In this document: positions 8,829 to 17,016 of the stretch, piece by piece | How positions within the stretch are numbered: the first letter of the stretch is position 1 | How the letters are laid out: each line of letters opens with the position of its first letter | Notes under the pieces: generated by a model | Seen by the model: only the letters and a program-made list of their open reading frames with translations | Told to the model about the DNA's origin: nothing | Databases searched by the model: none | Assembly (NCBI GenBank): GCA_046154665.1 | Contig: JBJXFG010000060.1 | Coordinates: 7,225 to 71,224, forward strand | Length of the DNA stretch: 64,000 bases | From: JAFLCM01 sp046154665 | GTDB taxonomy: Bacteria; Planctomycetota; Phycisphaerae; Phycisphaerales; UBA1924 | Direction of reading: 5' to 3' | Made by a program: the position numbers and the translations under genes

Positions 8829-9494
8829 TCAGGCGGCGGCGTCGGCGCCCGTCTCGGTCAGCTCGGCGAGCCGGTTGATCAGGCGGAGGATGTCGAAGGG
8901 CTTCTGGACAAACTCGTCCGCTCCGGCGGCGAGCAGCATGTCGATCTCTTCGCGGCGCACCACGCCGGAGATGAGGATGATCTTGACGTGGCGCATCTCG
9001 GGGTTGTCGCGGAGGCGTCGGCACACGATGTTGCCGTTGATGTCCGGCAGCATGTAGTCGAGCAGCACGGCGTGGGGCTTGAAGGTGCTGGTCATCAGTC
9101 CCGCGTCGTAGCCGGACATGGCGCTGGCGGCTTCGAAGCGGCCGTCGCGCTGCAGCGCTTCGGTGAGCATCTCGACGATGGCCTGGTCGTCGTCGACGAT
9201 CAGGACGCGGCGCCGGTCGCCCTCGAGGGCGGCGGTGGGGATGTGGTTTTCGCGCATGAAGCGGAGCAGTTCCTCGCGCGGGATGCGGCGGAACTTCGAG
9301 CCGGGGACGCGGAATCCGGTGAGACGCCCGGCGTCGAAGCAGCGGATGATGGTCTGCTGCGAGACTTTGCAGACTTCCGCGGCTTCGCCGGTGGTGAAGA
9401 CCTTCTTGTGCGCGAAGTGGGCGCTGAGGGCCTGGGCGTCCGGGGTCGCCTCGGCGTTGGTGCTGCGCGGCTTTGGTGAGGGTGAGGGCGCCAT
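8829..9494 (-). CDS. HTH (excisionase/MerR-type) plus receiver domain regulator
   Basis: 221 residues, first gene of the operon, 28 bases before the HDOD kinase. Residues 32-82 (FTTGEAAEVCKVSQQTIIRC ... GSKFRRIPREEL) form a winged-helix excisionase-type DNA-binding domain. Residues 95-215 form a receiver with acidic pocket VDDD, phosphoacceptor D146 (VLLDYMLP) and KPF near 203. The order DNA-binding first, receiver second is the reverse of classical response regulators. The ATG at 9494 is preferred because the upstream 27 codons look non-coding. It is the obvious transcriptional output of the kinase downstream. Confidence 0.9.
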   Translation of the reverse strand: MAPSPSPKPRSTNAEATPDAQALSAHFAHKKVFTTGEAAEVCKVSQQTIIRCFDAGRLTGFRVPGSKFRRIPREELLRFMRENHIPTAALEGDRRRVLIVDDDQAIVEMLTEALQRDGRFEAASAMSGYDAGLMTSTFKPHAVLLDYMLPDINGNIVCRRLRDNPEMRHVKIILISGVVRREEIDMLLAAGADEFVQKPFDILRLINRLAELTETGADAAA

Positions 9495-9597
9495 GGTGCG
9501 AGCGCGGCCGCGATGCCGGGGGGCGTGGCGGACGCGCTCGTGACGTGCATCGGCGGCATAAGCGGCAGACTTCACCGGGGCGCTTGGTTATTTGGAC

Positions 9598-9933
9598 GGG
9601 GGGGGGGAAGAAGTGGTCGAGTGGTCGAGTGGTCGAGAGATGCGATCGTCCGCGTGCCTTTCACGCCGAAGGCGTGGGCTTTGGTAGCCGGGGGTGAAGT
9701 CGTGGCGCGACGCCACCCCAGGAACGCTGCCCTTTTTGACAGCAGCCTGAAGGGCTGCTCCCTCGAACCCTCCGATGGACCAGCCCTTCAGGCTGGAGAC
9801 AAAAAGAAGCCCGGCTACTGACGATCACGCCTTCGGCGTGCAAAATCGCTGAACCACTCGGCCACTCGGCCACTCGACCACTTGACCACTTGACCACTTG
9901 ACCACTTGACCACTTCGCCACTTCGCCACTTCT
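9598..9933. repeat. nested palindromic element with period-8 terminal arms
   Basis: A 336-bp non-coding structure. It begins with ten Gs (9598-9607). Left arm: three GTGGTCGA octamers (9613-9636). Right arm: ten octamers of the CCACTCGG / CCACTTGA / CCACTTCG type (9854-9933), the complementary sense. Inside, 9662-9676 and 9826-9840 (CACGCCGAAGGCGTG and its complement) are perfect 15-bp inverted repeats, each itself a hairpin. Further in, 9743-9757 and 9781-9795 (CAGCCTGAAGGGCTG and complement) repeat the same design. It abuts the 3' end of the acyl-CoA ligase gene. No ORF of interest lies inside. Confidence 0.85.
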
Positions 9934-9937
9934 TCCG

Positions 9938-11404
9938 CTACAACAACTTCTTCAGTTCCCGCCGCATGATCTTGCCCGTTGGGTTTCTCGGCAGGGCCTC
10001 GACGTGGCGGATGTCGCGGGGGACTTTGTAGTTGGCGAGCCGTTCGCGGCACCACGAGCGCAGGTTGGGCTCGTCGAAATGGCCGCCTTCGCGGACTTCG
10101 ATGAACGCGATGGGCACCTCGCCGCGCATCGGATCGTTCAGCCCGATGACGGCGGAGGCGTGGACTTCGGGGTGCTTGTTGAGGACCTCTTCGATCTCGC
10201 GCGGGAAGACGTTCTCGCCGCCGACGATCATCATTTCTTTGATGCGTCCGGTGATGGAGAGGTGCCCGTCGGAATCGAATCGGCCGATGTCGCCGGTGCG
10301 GAACCAGCCGTCTTTGTCGAAGGCGGCGGCGGTCTCGGCGGGGAGCTTGTAATAGCCCTGCATGATGTTCGGCCCCTTCATGCGGACTTCGCCGTCCTGG
10401 TTCGGTCCCAGGGTGCGGCCGGACTCTGGTTCGACGATGCGCTGCTGAACGCCGGGGAGCGGGCGGCCGACGGAATGGGGGCGGTGGTTCTCGGGCAGGC
10501 AGACGTTGGTGGCGGGGGCGGTTTCGGTGAGGCCGTAGCCCTCGTTGATGCGGACGCCGAACTTTTCGTAGAAGCGTTCGGCGACGTCGAGGGGGAGCGG
10601 CTCGCCGCCGGAGACGGCGAGTCGGAGCGAGGCGAGGTCCTCGCGCCGCGCGTCCTTGACGCCCAGCAGGGCGTTGTACATCGAAGGGATGGCGACGAAG
10701 ATGGTGGCGCGGTGCTCGCGGATGAGCTTGATGATGCGCTGGGGCACGAAGCGGGCGGAATAAACCACGTTGCAGCCGATGGTCAGCGGGGCCATCGTGA
10801 GCACGGTGAAGCCGAACGAATGGAACGCGGGCAGGACGCCCAGCATGACGTCGTCGGCGGTGATGCTGACGGCGCGTCGGTACTGGTCGATGTTGGCGGT
10901 GATGTTGCCGTGGCTGAGCATGACCCCTTTGGGCTTGCCGCTGGTGCCTGAGGTATAGATAAGGACGGCGAGGTCGTCTGAGGTGGCGCGGGCGGGCCAG
11001 CGCGGCTCGGGCATTGACTTGAAGTTGAGCTTGTCGAGCAGGATCAGCCGGGCCCGCTCGGGGACATAGCCCAGGTGTTCGAGCATGGGTGTGGCGGTGA
11101 TGATGGTGTCGGTGCCGCAGTCGTCGATGACGTACTGGAGTTCCTCCTTGCGGAGCAGGAAGTTGAGCGGGACGCAGACGCGGCCGAGGGTCCAGACGCC
11201 GAGGGCGGATGCGGGGAACGATCCGGTGCTGGGGAGCATGACGGCGACGGTGCGGGTCTGCGAGACGCGCGCGACCTCGGCGGCGATGTGCTGCGACGCG
11301 ACGAGCAACTCGAGGGCGCGCCATTTCCGCTGGTCGTCCTGGGCGCGGATGCGCGTGAGACCTGCGGCCAGAGACTTGAGGATGGGCCAGTGGATCGAGG
11401 GCAT
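9938..11404 (-). CDS. AMP-forming acyl-CoA synthetase / ligase
   Basis: 488 residues of the ANL adenylating superfamily, which activates a carboxylic acid to acyl-AMP and then usually acyl-CoA. Core motifs: YTSGTSGKPKGVMLSHG (P-loop-like A3), INEGYGLTET (A5), DGWFRTGDIG (A7), a GRIKEMMIVGGENVFP hinge (A8) and the catalytic lysine in NPTGKIMRREL near the C-terminus. The overall pattern is closest to long-chain fatty-acid CoA ligases (FadD-like), but the substrate cannot be fixed. It is a single gene, ending 4 bases from a tandem-repeat array and starting divergently from the SPOR lipoprotein gene. Confidence 0.92.
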   Translation of the reverse strand: MPSIHWPILKSLAAGLTRIRAQDDQRKWRALELLVASQHIAAEVARVSQTRTVAVMLPSTGSFPASALGVWTLGRVCVPLNFLLRKEELQYVIDDCGTDTIITATPMLEHLGYVPERARLILLDKLNFKSMPEPRWPARATSDDLAVLIYTSGTSGKPKGVMLSHGNITANIDQYRRAVSITADDVMLGVLPAFHSFGFTVLTMAPLTIGCNVVYSARFVPQRIIKLIREHRATIFVAIPSMYNALLGVKDARREDLASLRLAVSGGEPLPLDVAERFYEKFGVRINEGYGLTETAPATNVCLPENHRPHSVGRPLPGVQQRIVEPESGRTLGPNQDGEVRMKGPNIMQGYYKLPAETAAAFDKDGWFRTGDIGRFDSDGHLSITGRIKEMMIVGGENVFPREIEEVLNKHPEVHASAVIGLNDPMRGEVPIAFIEVREGGHFDEPNLRSWCRERLANYKVPRDIRHVEALPRNPTGKIMRRELKKLL

Positions 11405-11428
11405 GGGGGGAAGGTAACGGGAGGGAGC

Positions 11429-11463
11429 GGGAGTGGGGAGTCGGAAGTCGGGAGTCGGGGGTG
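11429..11463. repeat. heptamer tandem array (GGGAGTC type)
   Basis: Five 7-bp units, GGGAGTG, GGGAGTC, GGAAGTC, GGGAGTC, GGGGGTG, in the gap between the divergent ligase and SPOR genes. Similar arrays on the same strand occur at 12436-12470 and 17377-17411, and complementary ones at 32656-32669 and 58143-58170. Confidence 0.8.
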
Positions 11464-11518
11464 ACGCGAGGGCGGCGTGTGTGAAGTGGGGGTGGTGGGG
11501 CGGGCCGATAGATTTCGG

Positions 11519-12430
11519 ATGAAGCTTGAACTTGTTGGGAAGAGTCGGGTTCGGGGCGGTGTCGTGTCCGGGTTGACCCGGAGGTGCGTTGTGGCGGTGC
11601 TCGCCGCGGGAGTTGGCCTAGCGCTGGCTGGGGGGGTGGCGGGCGGGCTGGGTGGTTGCTCTGGTTCAAAGAAGAAGGGCGCGACCGCCGCGACGCCGGT
11701 GCCGTCGCGCGCACCGGCGGCTTCCGGGGCTGTCGCGTCGGATGATCCTGCTTCGTTGTACCGCGCGGGCCGGTACGCGTCGGCGTTTGAAGCGGCGAAG
11801 GCTCGCGTCGGGCGCAGCCAGGGGGCGGAGAAGGAACGAATGCAGCTGGTGGCTGGCTTGTCCGCGGCGGCGCTGGATCGGAACACTGACGCGCTGCTGT
11901 ATCTGCGGCCGCTGACGGGGAGTGCGGATGAAGAGATCGCCGGTCGGGCGTCGGCTGGGGTGGGGCTGATTGATGCCGAGGAGGGTCGGCACTCATCGGC
12001 GGTGCCGAACTTGAAGGCGGCGGCGGCGAAGCTGAGCGGCGATGAGGCCGCCAAGGCGTGGTTCTATCTCGGTGAAAGCTACAGCGCCACCGGGGCGTCG
12101 GCCGAGGCGACCAGCGCGTACCGGCAGGCGTCGGGTGTGGCGACGGATCGGAAGCTCAAGCGCCTGGCCGACGAGCGGTTGAATCTGAATGCGTTCACGA
12201 TCCAGGTGGCGAGTTTCCGCGACGCCGGCAAAGCGCGTCAGGCGGCGGGCTCGGCGGCCGGTCGGGCGCGGGCGGCGGGGTTGCCGCCGCCGCGGGTGGT
12301 GACCAAGTCGCTGCCGGACGGTCGGTCGGTGTTCGCGGTGCAGATCGGGACGTATCGGGAACTGGCCCGGGCTCAGGCGGATCGGACTCGTCTGGGTGGT
12401 GATGCGGTGGTGACACGGACGGCTGGGTAA
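11519..12430 (+). CDS. lipoprotein with TPR-like region and C-terminal SPOR domain
   Basis: 303 residues from the ATG at 11519. A signal peptide ends in the lipobox LGGC (Cys47). The middle (about 75-215) is an Ala-rich helical repeat region of TPR type (YRAGRYASAFEAAKAR, AWFYLGESYSATGASAEATS). Residues from about 220 to 300 form a SPOR domain (FTIQVASFRDAGKA ... FAVQIGTYRELARAQADR), which binds denuded septal peptidoglycan glycans. It is thus likely an envelope lipoprotein recruited to division sites or peptidoglycan. It stands between two GGGAGTC arrays and 200 bases before the flagellar cluster, so a shared transcript is not excluded. Confidence 0.88.
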   Translation: MKLELVGKSRVRGGVVSGLTRRCVVAVLAAGVGLALAGGVAGGLGGCSGSKKKGATAATPVPSRAPAASGAVASDDPASLYRAGRYASAFEAAKARVGRSQGAEKERMQLVAGLSAAALDRNTDALLYLRPLTGSADEEIAGRASAGVGLIDAEEGRHSSAVPNLKAAAAKLSGDEAAKAWFYLGESYSATGASAEATSAYRQASGVATDRKLKRLADERLNLNAFTIQVASFRDAGKARQAAGSAAGRARAAGLPPPRVVTKSLPDGRSVFAVQIGTYRELARAQADRTRLGGDAVVTRTAG

Positions 12431-12435
12431 CGGGC

Positions 12436-12470
12436 GGGAGTCGGGAGTCGGGAGTGGGGAGTCGGGAAGG
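12436..12470. repeat. heptamer tandem array (GGGAGTC type)
   Basis: Five 7-bp units (GGGAGTC x2, GGGAGTG, GGGAGTC, GGGAAGG) beginning six bases after the SPOR gene stop codon. The remaining gap to flgN (12471-12640) holds no clear promoter. Confidence 0.8.
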
Positions 12471-12640
12471 CGGGGGGGGAAGAACAAGTTCGGAAAAGTG
12501 ACGAAAGTTGCGCGGTTGGGTCGAGATTGGGGGTCGGAGCGGCGCGGAGCGCCGCCGACGGATGTGAGCCTGTGTCGGATCGGCGTTGGTGCCGGGCCGC
12601 TCGGGTGTGTGCTGGTGTGCGGAGTTTTGAGACGGTCAGG

Positions 12641-13201
12641 ATGACCACTCCTCCTTCCCATTCCGAGTCCCATGGTGCGCCCGTTCCGGGAGGTCGGGGC
12701 GCGGTCGAAGATTGGCTGCGCGAGGTGATCGAGCTGCTGGACGCGCAGCGCGGGCTTTTTCGTGAACTCGACGGGCTCAGCGAGTTGCAGTCCAAGTGGG
12801 TGAGCACCGGCGAGACCGAGCGTCTGCTGTCGGTGCTGGCGCAGAAGCAGACGGTGGTGGAGCGTGTGCAGGCGGTGAACGCGTCGCTGCAGCCGTTCAT
12901 GGCCGACTGGGGGGCGCGGGTGGCGGGGCTGCCGGAGCGGTCGCGGGTGCTTCTGCGCTCACGGACCGATGAAATCGAGGCTTTGGCGGGGCGGGTGAAG
13001 ACCCGGGACGAGGCGGACCGCGCGTCGCTCGAGGCGAGCAGCCGGGTGATCGCGGACGACCTGGCGGGGATGGCCCGGGCGCGCGGGGCGGCGCGGGCGT
13101 ATGGCGGCGGGGCCGGAACAAGCGTGCTGCCGCGCGGTGGCGGCGGGGGCGGCGGCGGGGGTTTGACCGGCGGCGCGATGTACCAGGACCGGAGGGGATG
13201 A
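12641..13201 (+). CDS. flgN: FlgN-like flagellar chaperone
   Basis: 186 residues, mostly helical. WLREVIELLDAQRGLFRELD, then LQSKWVSTGETERLLSVLAQ and KQTVVERVQAVN match the pattern of FlgN, the export chaperone for hook-filament junction proteins FlgK and FlgL. The C-terminal 40 residues are Gly-rich and unusual for the family. The start is set at the ATG at 12641, after an AGG-containing site. The stop overlaps the next gene by four bases (ATGA), so it is translationally coupled to the kinase gene. FlgK and FlgL themselves are not in the window. Confidence 0.72.
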   Translation: MTTPPSHSESHGAPVPGGRGAVEDWLREVIELLDAQRGLFRELDGLSELQSKWVSTGETERLLSVLAQKQTVVERVQAVNASLQPFMADWGARVAGLPERSRVLLRSRTDEIEALAGRVKTRDEADRASLEASSRVIADDLAGMARARGAARAYGGGAGTSVLPRGGGGGGGGGLTGGAMYQDRRG

Positions 13202-14304
13202 GGGTGCGCCGACTTGGAGGACAACCCGTGGGGCCTTCAACGGTGGGGGGCGGCGTGGACGGCGTTTCGGGGAGCACCCGAGGCGCGACCACCAACGCGC
13301 GGATCTCCCCGACGGACCTGGGCGACCTGCTGCGCACGTTCAATGAAGTCACGACGCGCCTGCAGACGGCGCACGAGACGCTGACGGCGGAAGTCGCGCG
13401 GCTGCAATCGGAACTCCGCGGCGCCAACAAGCAGCTGCGCCGGGCGCGGCAGCTCGCGGCGCTGGGCGAGATGGCCGCGGGGATCGCCCACGAGGTTCGC
13501 AATCCGCTCGGGTCGATCAAGCTGTACGCGCGCGTGTTGGTTGAGGATTTGACAGCGCGAGGGGATGCGGCGGATCAGGCGCTCACGGCGCGGAAGATCG
13601 TGGGCGCTGTGGATCGGCTGAACGCGGTGGTGGGGGATGTGCTGACGTTTTCGCGGGAGATCACGCCGCGGGCGGTGGAGGCGACGGCGTGGCATGTGAT
13701 CGAACCGGCGCTGGAGGCGTCGCGCGATGTCGCTCTGCGGTTGGGTGTGAGGCTCGATGGGGATGAGGCGGAGCTGCGGAGCGTGCGCCTGAACGGGGAC
13801 CTGCCGCTGCTGGCGCAGGCGCTGACGAACGTGGTACGGAACGGGTGCGAGGCGTTCGAGGGTGCGGCTGAGGGTGGCGTCGGAACGGAAGAGCGCCGCG
13901 TGACGGTGGTCGCCGAGCGGCGAAGGGTGGCGTTGCCGGGCGGGAACGGGCGTCGTGCCGAGGCGGCGGTCATCGTGGTGCGCGACACCGGGCCTGGTGT
14001 GCCCGAAGAAGCGATGGGTCGCGTGTTCAATCCTTTTTTCACCACACGCAACGCGGGCACGGGGCTCGGGCTCGCGATCGTGCACCGCATCGTCGATGCG
14101 CACGGCGGGGCGGTGTCGATCTCCAATGGGGAGCAGGGTGGGGCGGTGGTGGAACTCGTGGTGCCGGACAGCGGGGAGGGCGAAGGTGTTGATGAAGAGG
14201 CACTGATGCCGCCGCGGACGGCGACCTCAGAGGCACGGGACGATGACGCGCCGGCGGGCGGCGCTCGTTCTCGGCTTGGACGCGGGAAGAAAAGCAGTTC
14301 GTGA
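13198..14304 (+). CDS. soluble histidine kinase, FlrB/FleS-like
   Basis: 368 residues with no transmembrane segment. A coiled coil (about 45-85) precedes the H-box GIAHEVRNPLGSI (His98). The ATPase part shows an N-box (VVRNGCEA), G1 VVRDTGPGVP, an F-box NPFFTTR and G2 GTGLGLAIVHRI. Flagellar clusters of polar flagellates often carry such a cytoplasmic kinase next to an NtrC-type activator (FlrB with FlrC, FleS with FleR); the same pairing is seen here, so it probably drives the middle tier of flagellar transcription. The tail after residue 330 is basic and low-complexity. Confidence 0.9.
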   Translation: MRVRRLGGQPVGPSTVGGGVDGVSGSTRGATTNARISPTDLGDLLRTFNEVTTRLQTAHETLTAEVARLQSELRGANKQLRRARQLAALGEMAAGIAHEVRNPLGSIKLYARVLVEDLTARGDAADQALTARKIVGAVDRLNAVVGDVLTFSREITPRAVEATAWHVIEPALEASRDVALRLGVRLDGDEAELRSVRLNGDLPLLAQALTNVVRNGCEAFEGAAEGGVGTEERRVTVVAERRRVALPGGNGRRAEAAVIVVRDTGPGVPEEAMGRVFNPFFTTRNAGTGLGLAIVHRIVDAHGGAVSISNGEQGGAVVELVVPDSGEGEGVDEEALMPPRTATSEARDDDAPAGGARSRLGRGKKSSS

Positions 14305-14312
14305 CGGTTCAC

Positions 14313-14346
14313 GCGCGGCCCTCGCCGGCGCTTCGGGTTCGTTTGG
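14313..14346. repeat. REP-like element of the CCCTCGCCGGCGCTTCGGG type
   Basis: The kinase-activator gap contains a GC-rich segment whose complement reads as NPKRRRG if translated. I associate this pattern with a widespread planctomycete intergenic repeat (recollection, not a search result). Only one copy is seen in the window. Confidence 0.4.
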
Positions 14347-14373
14347 ATCGGTCTCTCAGGAAAGAACACACTC

Positions 14374-15951
14374 ATGACCACCGTGCTCGTTGTTGACGAT
14401 AAAGAGATGCTCCGGGACAGCGTGGGCGTCACGCTGCAGCGGGCGGGGTTTACCATCCTCGCGGCCTCCGGCGGGACGCAGGCGCTCGATCTCATCACGT
14501 CGCGGCGGCCGGACGCCGTGGTGACGGACCTGAAGATGCCCGGCATGACGGGCGTCGAGCTGGTGGAAAAGGTGCGCGAGTTTGATGACGACCTGCCGGT
14601 GGTGTTGATGACGGCGTACGGCACGGTGGACACCGCCGTGCGGGCGATGAAACTCGGTGCGAGTGACTACATCACCAAGCCGTTCGAGGGTGACGAGCTG
14701 GTGATCGCGGTGAAGCGGGCGCTTGAGCACGCCAGGTTGAGGCGTGAGAACGCGGTGCTGCGGGCCAGCGCCAGCCCGGGCTCGCCGGTGCTGACGCGCG
14801 ACTCGGATGGCGCGAGCGGAGCGGGCTCGACGCCCAGCGGCGCGGCGAGCCTTGCCTCGGGCGGTTCCGAACTGTTCGGGCTGGATCGGATCATCGGCAA
14901 CTCGCCGAGCGTGCGGGCGCTGAAGGACCGTTTGCTGGCTGTGGCGTCGTCGCACGGCACGGTGCTGATCTCCGGCGAATCAGGCGTCGGCAAAGAGGTT
15001 GTGTCGCGGGCGATCCACGAGCTCAGCCCGCGCTGCGCCGAGCCGTTCCTGGGGGTCAACTGCGCGGCGATGAGCGAGGGGCTTTTGGAGTCTGAGCTGT
15101 TCGGGCACGAGAAGGGCGCGTTCACGGGCGCGGAGCGGTTGAGAAAGGGCCGCTTCGAGCTCGCCCACCGCGGCACCCTGCTGCTGGATGAGATCAGCGA
15201 GGTGCGGCCGCAGGTGCAGGCCAAGCTGCTGCGGGTGCTGCAGGAACGATCGTTCGAGCGCGTGGGCGCGAGCCTTTCGATGAGCGTTGATGTCCGCGTC
15301 ATCGCGACCACCAACCGCGACTTGTCGCGCGAGGTCGAGCGAGGTGGGTTCCGTTCGGACCTGTACTACCGGTTGAATGTGCTGCCCCTGCACCTGCCGG
15401 CGCTGCGTGAGCGGATCGAGGACGTGGCCCTGCTGGCACCGCACTTCGTGCGAGAGGTCTGCCGGCGCGAGGGGCGGGCCGAGGTCGCGATCGAGAACGG
15501 GGCGGTCGAGCTGATGACGGCGTATGCATGGCCCGGCAACGTGCGCGAGCTGCAGAACCTGTGCGAGCGGGCGGTGGTGCTGTGCCGGGGTGGGTCGATC
15601 TCAGCGGACCTCGTGCGCGGGTGGCTGGCGACGCCGGGGACGATGGTGGGGATGCCCTCGGTGTCGATGTCGGGGGCGATGGCACCGACGATGACGGCGT
15701 TGCCGATGGCGGCGATGTCGTCTTCTCCCACGCCGCTGGGATCGGTGGTTGAGACGACCTCGGTGCCGGCGGTGAAGGCGCTGGTGGGTCGCTCGCTCGA
15801 AGACATCGAGCGCGAGGTGATCGTCGAGACGCTGCATCGGCACAACGGGCACCGGGTGAAGACGGCCCGCGAGCTGGGCATCGGCGTGCGGACGCTGGGG
15901 CTCAAGCTCAAGAAGTGGAAGCAGTTGCGGCTGGTGGAGGAAGGGTTGTAG
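14374..15951 (+). CDS. sigma54-dependent response regulator, FlrC/FleR-like
   Basis: 525 residues. Receiver (1-120) with phosphoacceptor D52 (VVTDLKMPG) and KPF near 109. The AAA+ sigma54-interaction domain (about 173-400) has Walker A GESGVGKE, the sigma54 contact loop GAFTGA, Walker B LLLDEIS and the WPGNVRELQN segment. A Met/Ser/Thr/Pro-rich linker (about 415-470) leads to a Fis-type helix-turn-helix (ARELGIGVRTLGLKLKKW). It should activate sigma54 promoters of flagellar genes when phosphorylated by the preceding kinase. An imperfect sigma54 site is noted at 17458. Confidence 0.93.
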   Translation: MTTVLVVDDKEMLRDSVGVTLQRAGFTILAASGGTQALDLITSRRPDAVVTDLKMPGMTGVELVEKVREFDDDLPVVLMTAYGTVDTAVRAMKLGASDYITKPFEGDELVIAVKRALEHARLRRENAVLRASASPGSPVLTRDSDGASGAGSTPSGAASLASGGSELFGLDRIIGNSPSVRALKDRLLAVASSHGTVLISGESGVGKEVVSRAIHELSPRCAEPFLGVNCAAMSEGLLESELFGHEKGAFTGAERLRKGRFELAHRGTLLLDEISEVRPQVQAKLLRVLQERSFERVGASLSMSVDVRVIATTNRDLSREVERGGFRSDLYYRLNVLPLHLPALRERIEDVALLAPHFVREVCRREGRAEVAIENGAVELMTAYAWPGNVRELQNLCERAVVLCRGGSISADLVRGWLATPGTMVGMPSVSMSGAMAPTMTALPMAAMSSSPTPLGSVVETTSVPAVKALVGRSLEDIEREVIVETLHRHNGHRVKTARELGIGVRTLGLKLKKWKQLRLVEEGL

Positions 15952-15956
15952 CGGAA

Positions 15957-15980
15957 GGCATCGAGGCATCGAGGCATCGA
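15957..15980. repeat. octamer tandem array GGCATCGA x3
   Basis: Three perfect direct GGCATCGA units directly after the stop codon of the sigma54 activator and upstream of flgB. The same unit recurs in the same orientation at 16950-16981. Confidence 0.85.
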
Positions 15981-16002
15981 GGTTGCTGAGGGTGGTTCTG
16001 GC

Positions 16003-16449
16003 ATGTTCTTGGATTCACTGGTGAATGCGGACGCGGTGCCGGTGCTGCAGGCGGCGGCGCGGTTCGCCGCGCGTCGGCATTCGGTGCTGGCGGGCAACAT
16101 CGCCAACCTCACCACGCCCGGGTATCTGGCGAAGGATGTCTCGGTCACGTCGTTCCAGGAACAGCTGCGCGAGGCGGTCGAGCGGCGGCGCGAGGAGTTC
16201 GGCGGGCCGCGCGGCGAGTTGAGCATCCGCTCAACGGACGAAGTGCAGACGGCGGCGGGTGCTCCGCTGAGCCTCAGCCTTTCGCCGCGGTCGGTGTCTG
16301 GGAGGCTGCTGTACCACGACCGCAACAACCGCGACCTTGAGCGGGCGATGCAGGACCTGACGGAAAACGCCGCCGCGTTCAGGTTGGCAACGGACTTGCT
16401 GAGGAACCGGATGTCTCTGATCGAATCGGCGATCCGCGAGCGGCCGTGA
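16003..16449 (+). CDS. flgB: flagellar basal-body rod protein FlgB
   Basis: 148 residues. FlgB is a proximal rod subunit exported by the flagellar type III system. The N-terminal rod-family motif is clear (HSVLAGNIANLTTPGYLAKD, about residues 26-45), as is the C-terminal helix ending in MQDLTENAAAFRLATDLLRN typical of FlgB. The length is close to the usual 130-140. It is followed by flgC after 65 bases that contain a perfect hairpin. Confidence 0.93.
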   Translation: MFLDSLVNADAVPVLQAAARFAARRHSVLAGNIANLTTPGYLAKDVSVTSFQEQLREAVERRREEFGGPRGELSIRSTDEVQTAAGAPLSLSLSPRSVSGRLLYHDRNNRDLERAMQDLTENAAAFRLATDLLRNRMSLIESAIRERP

Positions 16450-16466
16450 GGTCGCTGGCGTGAGAT

Positions 16467-16485
16467 CACAGGCCGGAGGCCTGTG
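16467..16485. repeat. REP-like hairpin CACAGGCC-GGA-GGCCTGTG
   Basis: A perfect 8-bp stem with a 3-base loop in the flgB-flgC gap, flanked by GAT on one side and CCACC on the other. It lacks a T tract, so it is more likely an intra-operon stability or pausing element, or a mobile REP, than a terminator. Confidence 0.7.
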
Positions 16486-16514
16486 CCACCGACGCAAGAA
16501 GGAGCGTTTCGCGC

Positions 16515-16946
16515 ATGTACGGCAGCCTCGATATCGCGGTCAGCGGCATGGTGGCGCAAAGGATGCGCCTCGACGTCATCTCGGCGAATCTCGCGAACCG
16601 CGACACGATCCTCGACGCCGACGGGAACCCGAACCCGTTCCGGCGGAAGATCGCGGCGTTCATGCCGGGCGATCCGTCGTCGAAGAACGCCGCGGGACGC
16701 GAGTTGGGTGTTCATCTCGGCGGCATCGGCGAAGACTCGGCGCCGTTCCGCAAGGTGTGGGAACCCACCAGCCCGCACGCGCGCCCGGACGGCGATCCTG
16801 ATGCTGGCTATGTGTACTATCCGAATGTTGACCCGGTGATCGAGCAGATCAGCGCGGTCGAGGCGGTGCGAGCCTATGAGGCCAATGCGACAGCCGCGGA
16901 GGTGACCAAGACGATGATGGCTCAGGCGTTGCGGTTGTTGGGGTGA
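16515..16946 (+). CDS. flgC: flagellar basal-body rod protein FlgC
   Basis: 143 residues. FlgC is the second proximal rod subunit. The N-terminal motif is MYGSLDIAVSGMVAQRMRLD followed by ISANLANRDTI, and the C-terminal coil is VEAVRAYEANATAAEVTKTM. The usual NTRT of the motif reads NRDT here. An AAGGAG (16498-16503) sits 11 bases before the ATG. It is part of the flgB-flgC-fliE block. Confidence 0.94.
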   Translation: MYGSLDIAVSGMVAQRMRLDVISANLANRDTILDADGNPNPFRRKIAAFMPGDPSSKNAAGRELGVHLGGIGEDSAPFRKVWEPTSPHARPDGDPDAGYVYYPNVDPVIEQISAVEAVRAYEANATAAEVTKTMMAQALRLLG

Positions 16947-16949
16947 GGA

Positions 16950-16981
16950 GGCATCGAGGCATCAAGGCATCGAGGCATCGA
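16950..16981. repeat. octamer tandem array GGCATCGA x4
   Basis: Units GGCATCGA, GGCATCAA, GGCATCGA, GGCATCGA start three bases after the flgC stop. It is the same unit and orientation as the array before flgB, so flgB-flgC is bracketed by direct copies. Confidence 0.85.
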
Positions 16982-17016
16982 GATGGGGAACGTGATTTGC
17001 GGGGTGGAGGATTGTC

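Noticed and set aside
9854..9933. Octamer array considered as a CRISPR array
   Set aside because: Units are contiguous 8-mers with no spacers; no cas genes in the window.
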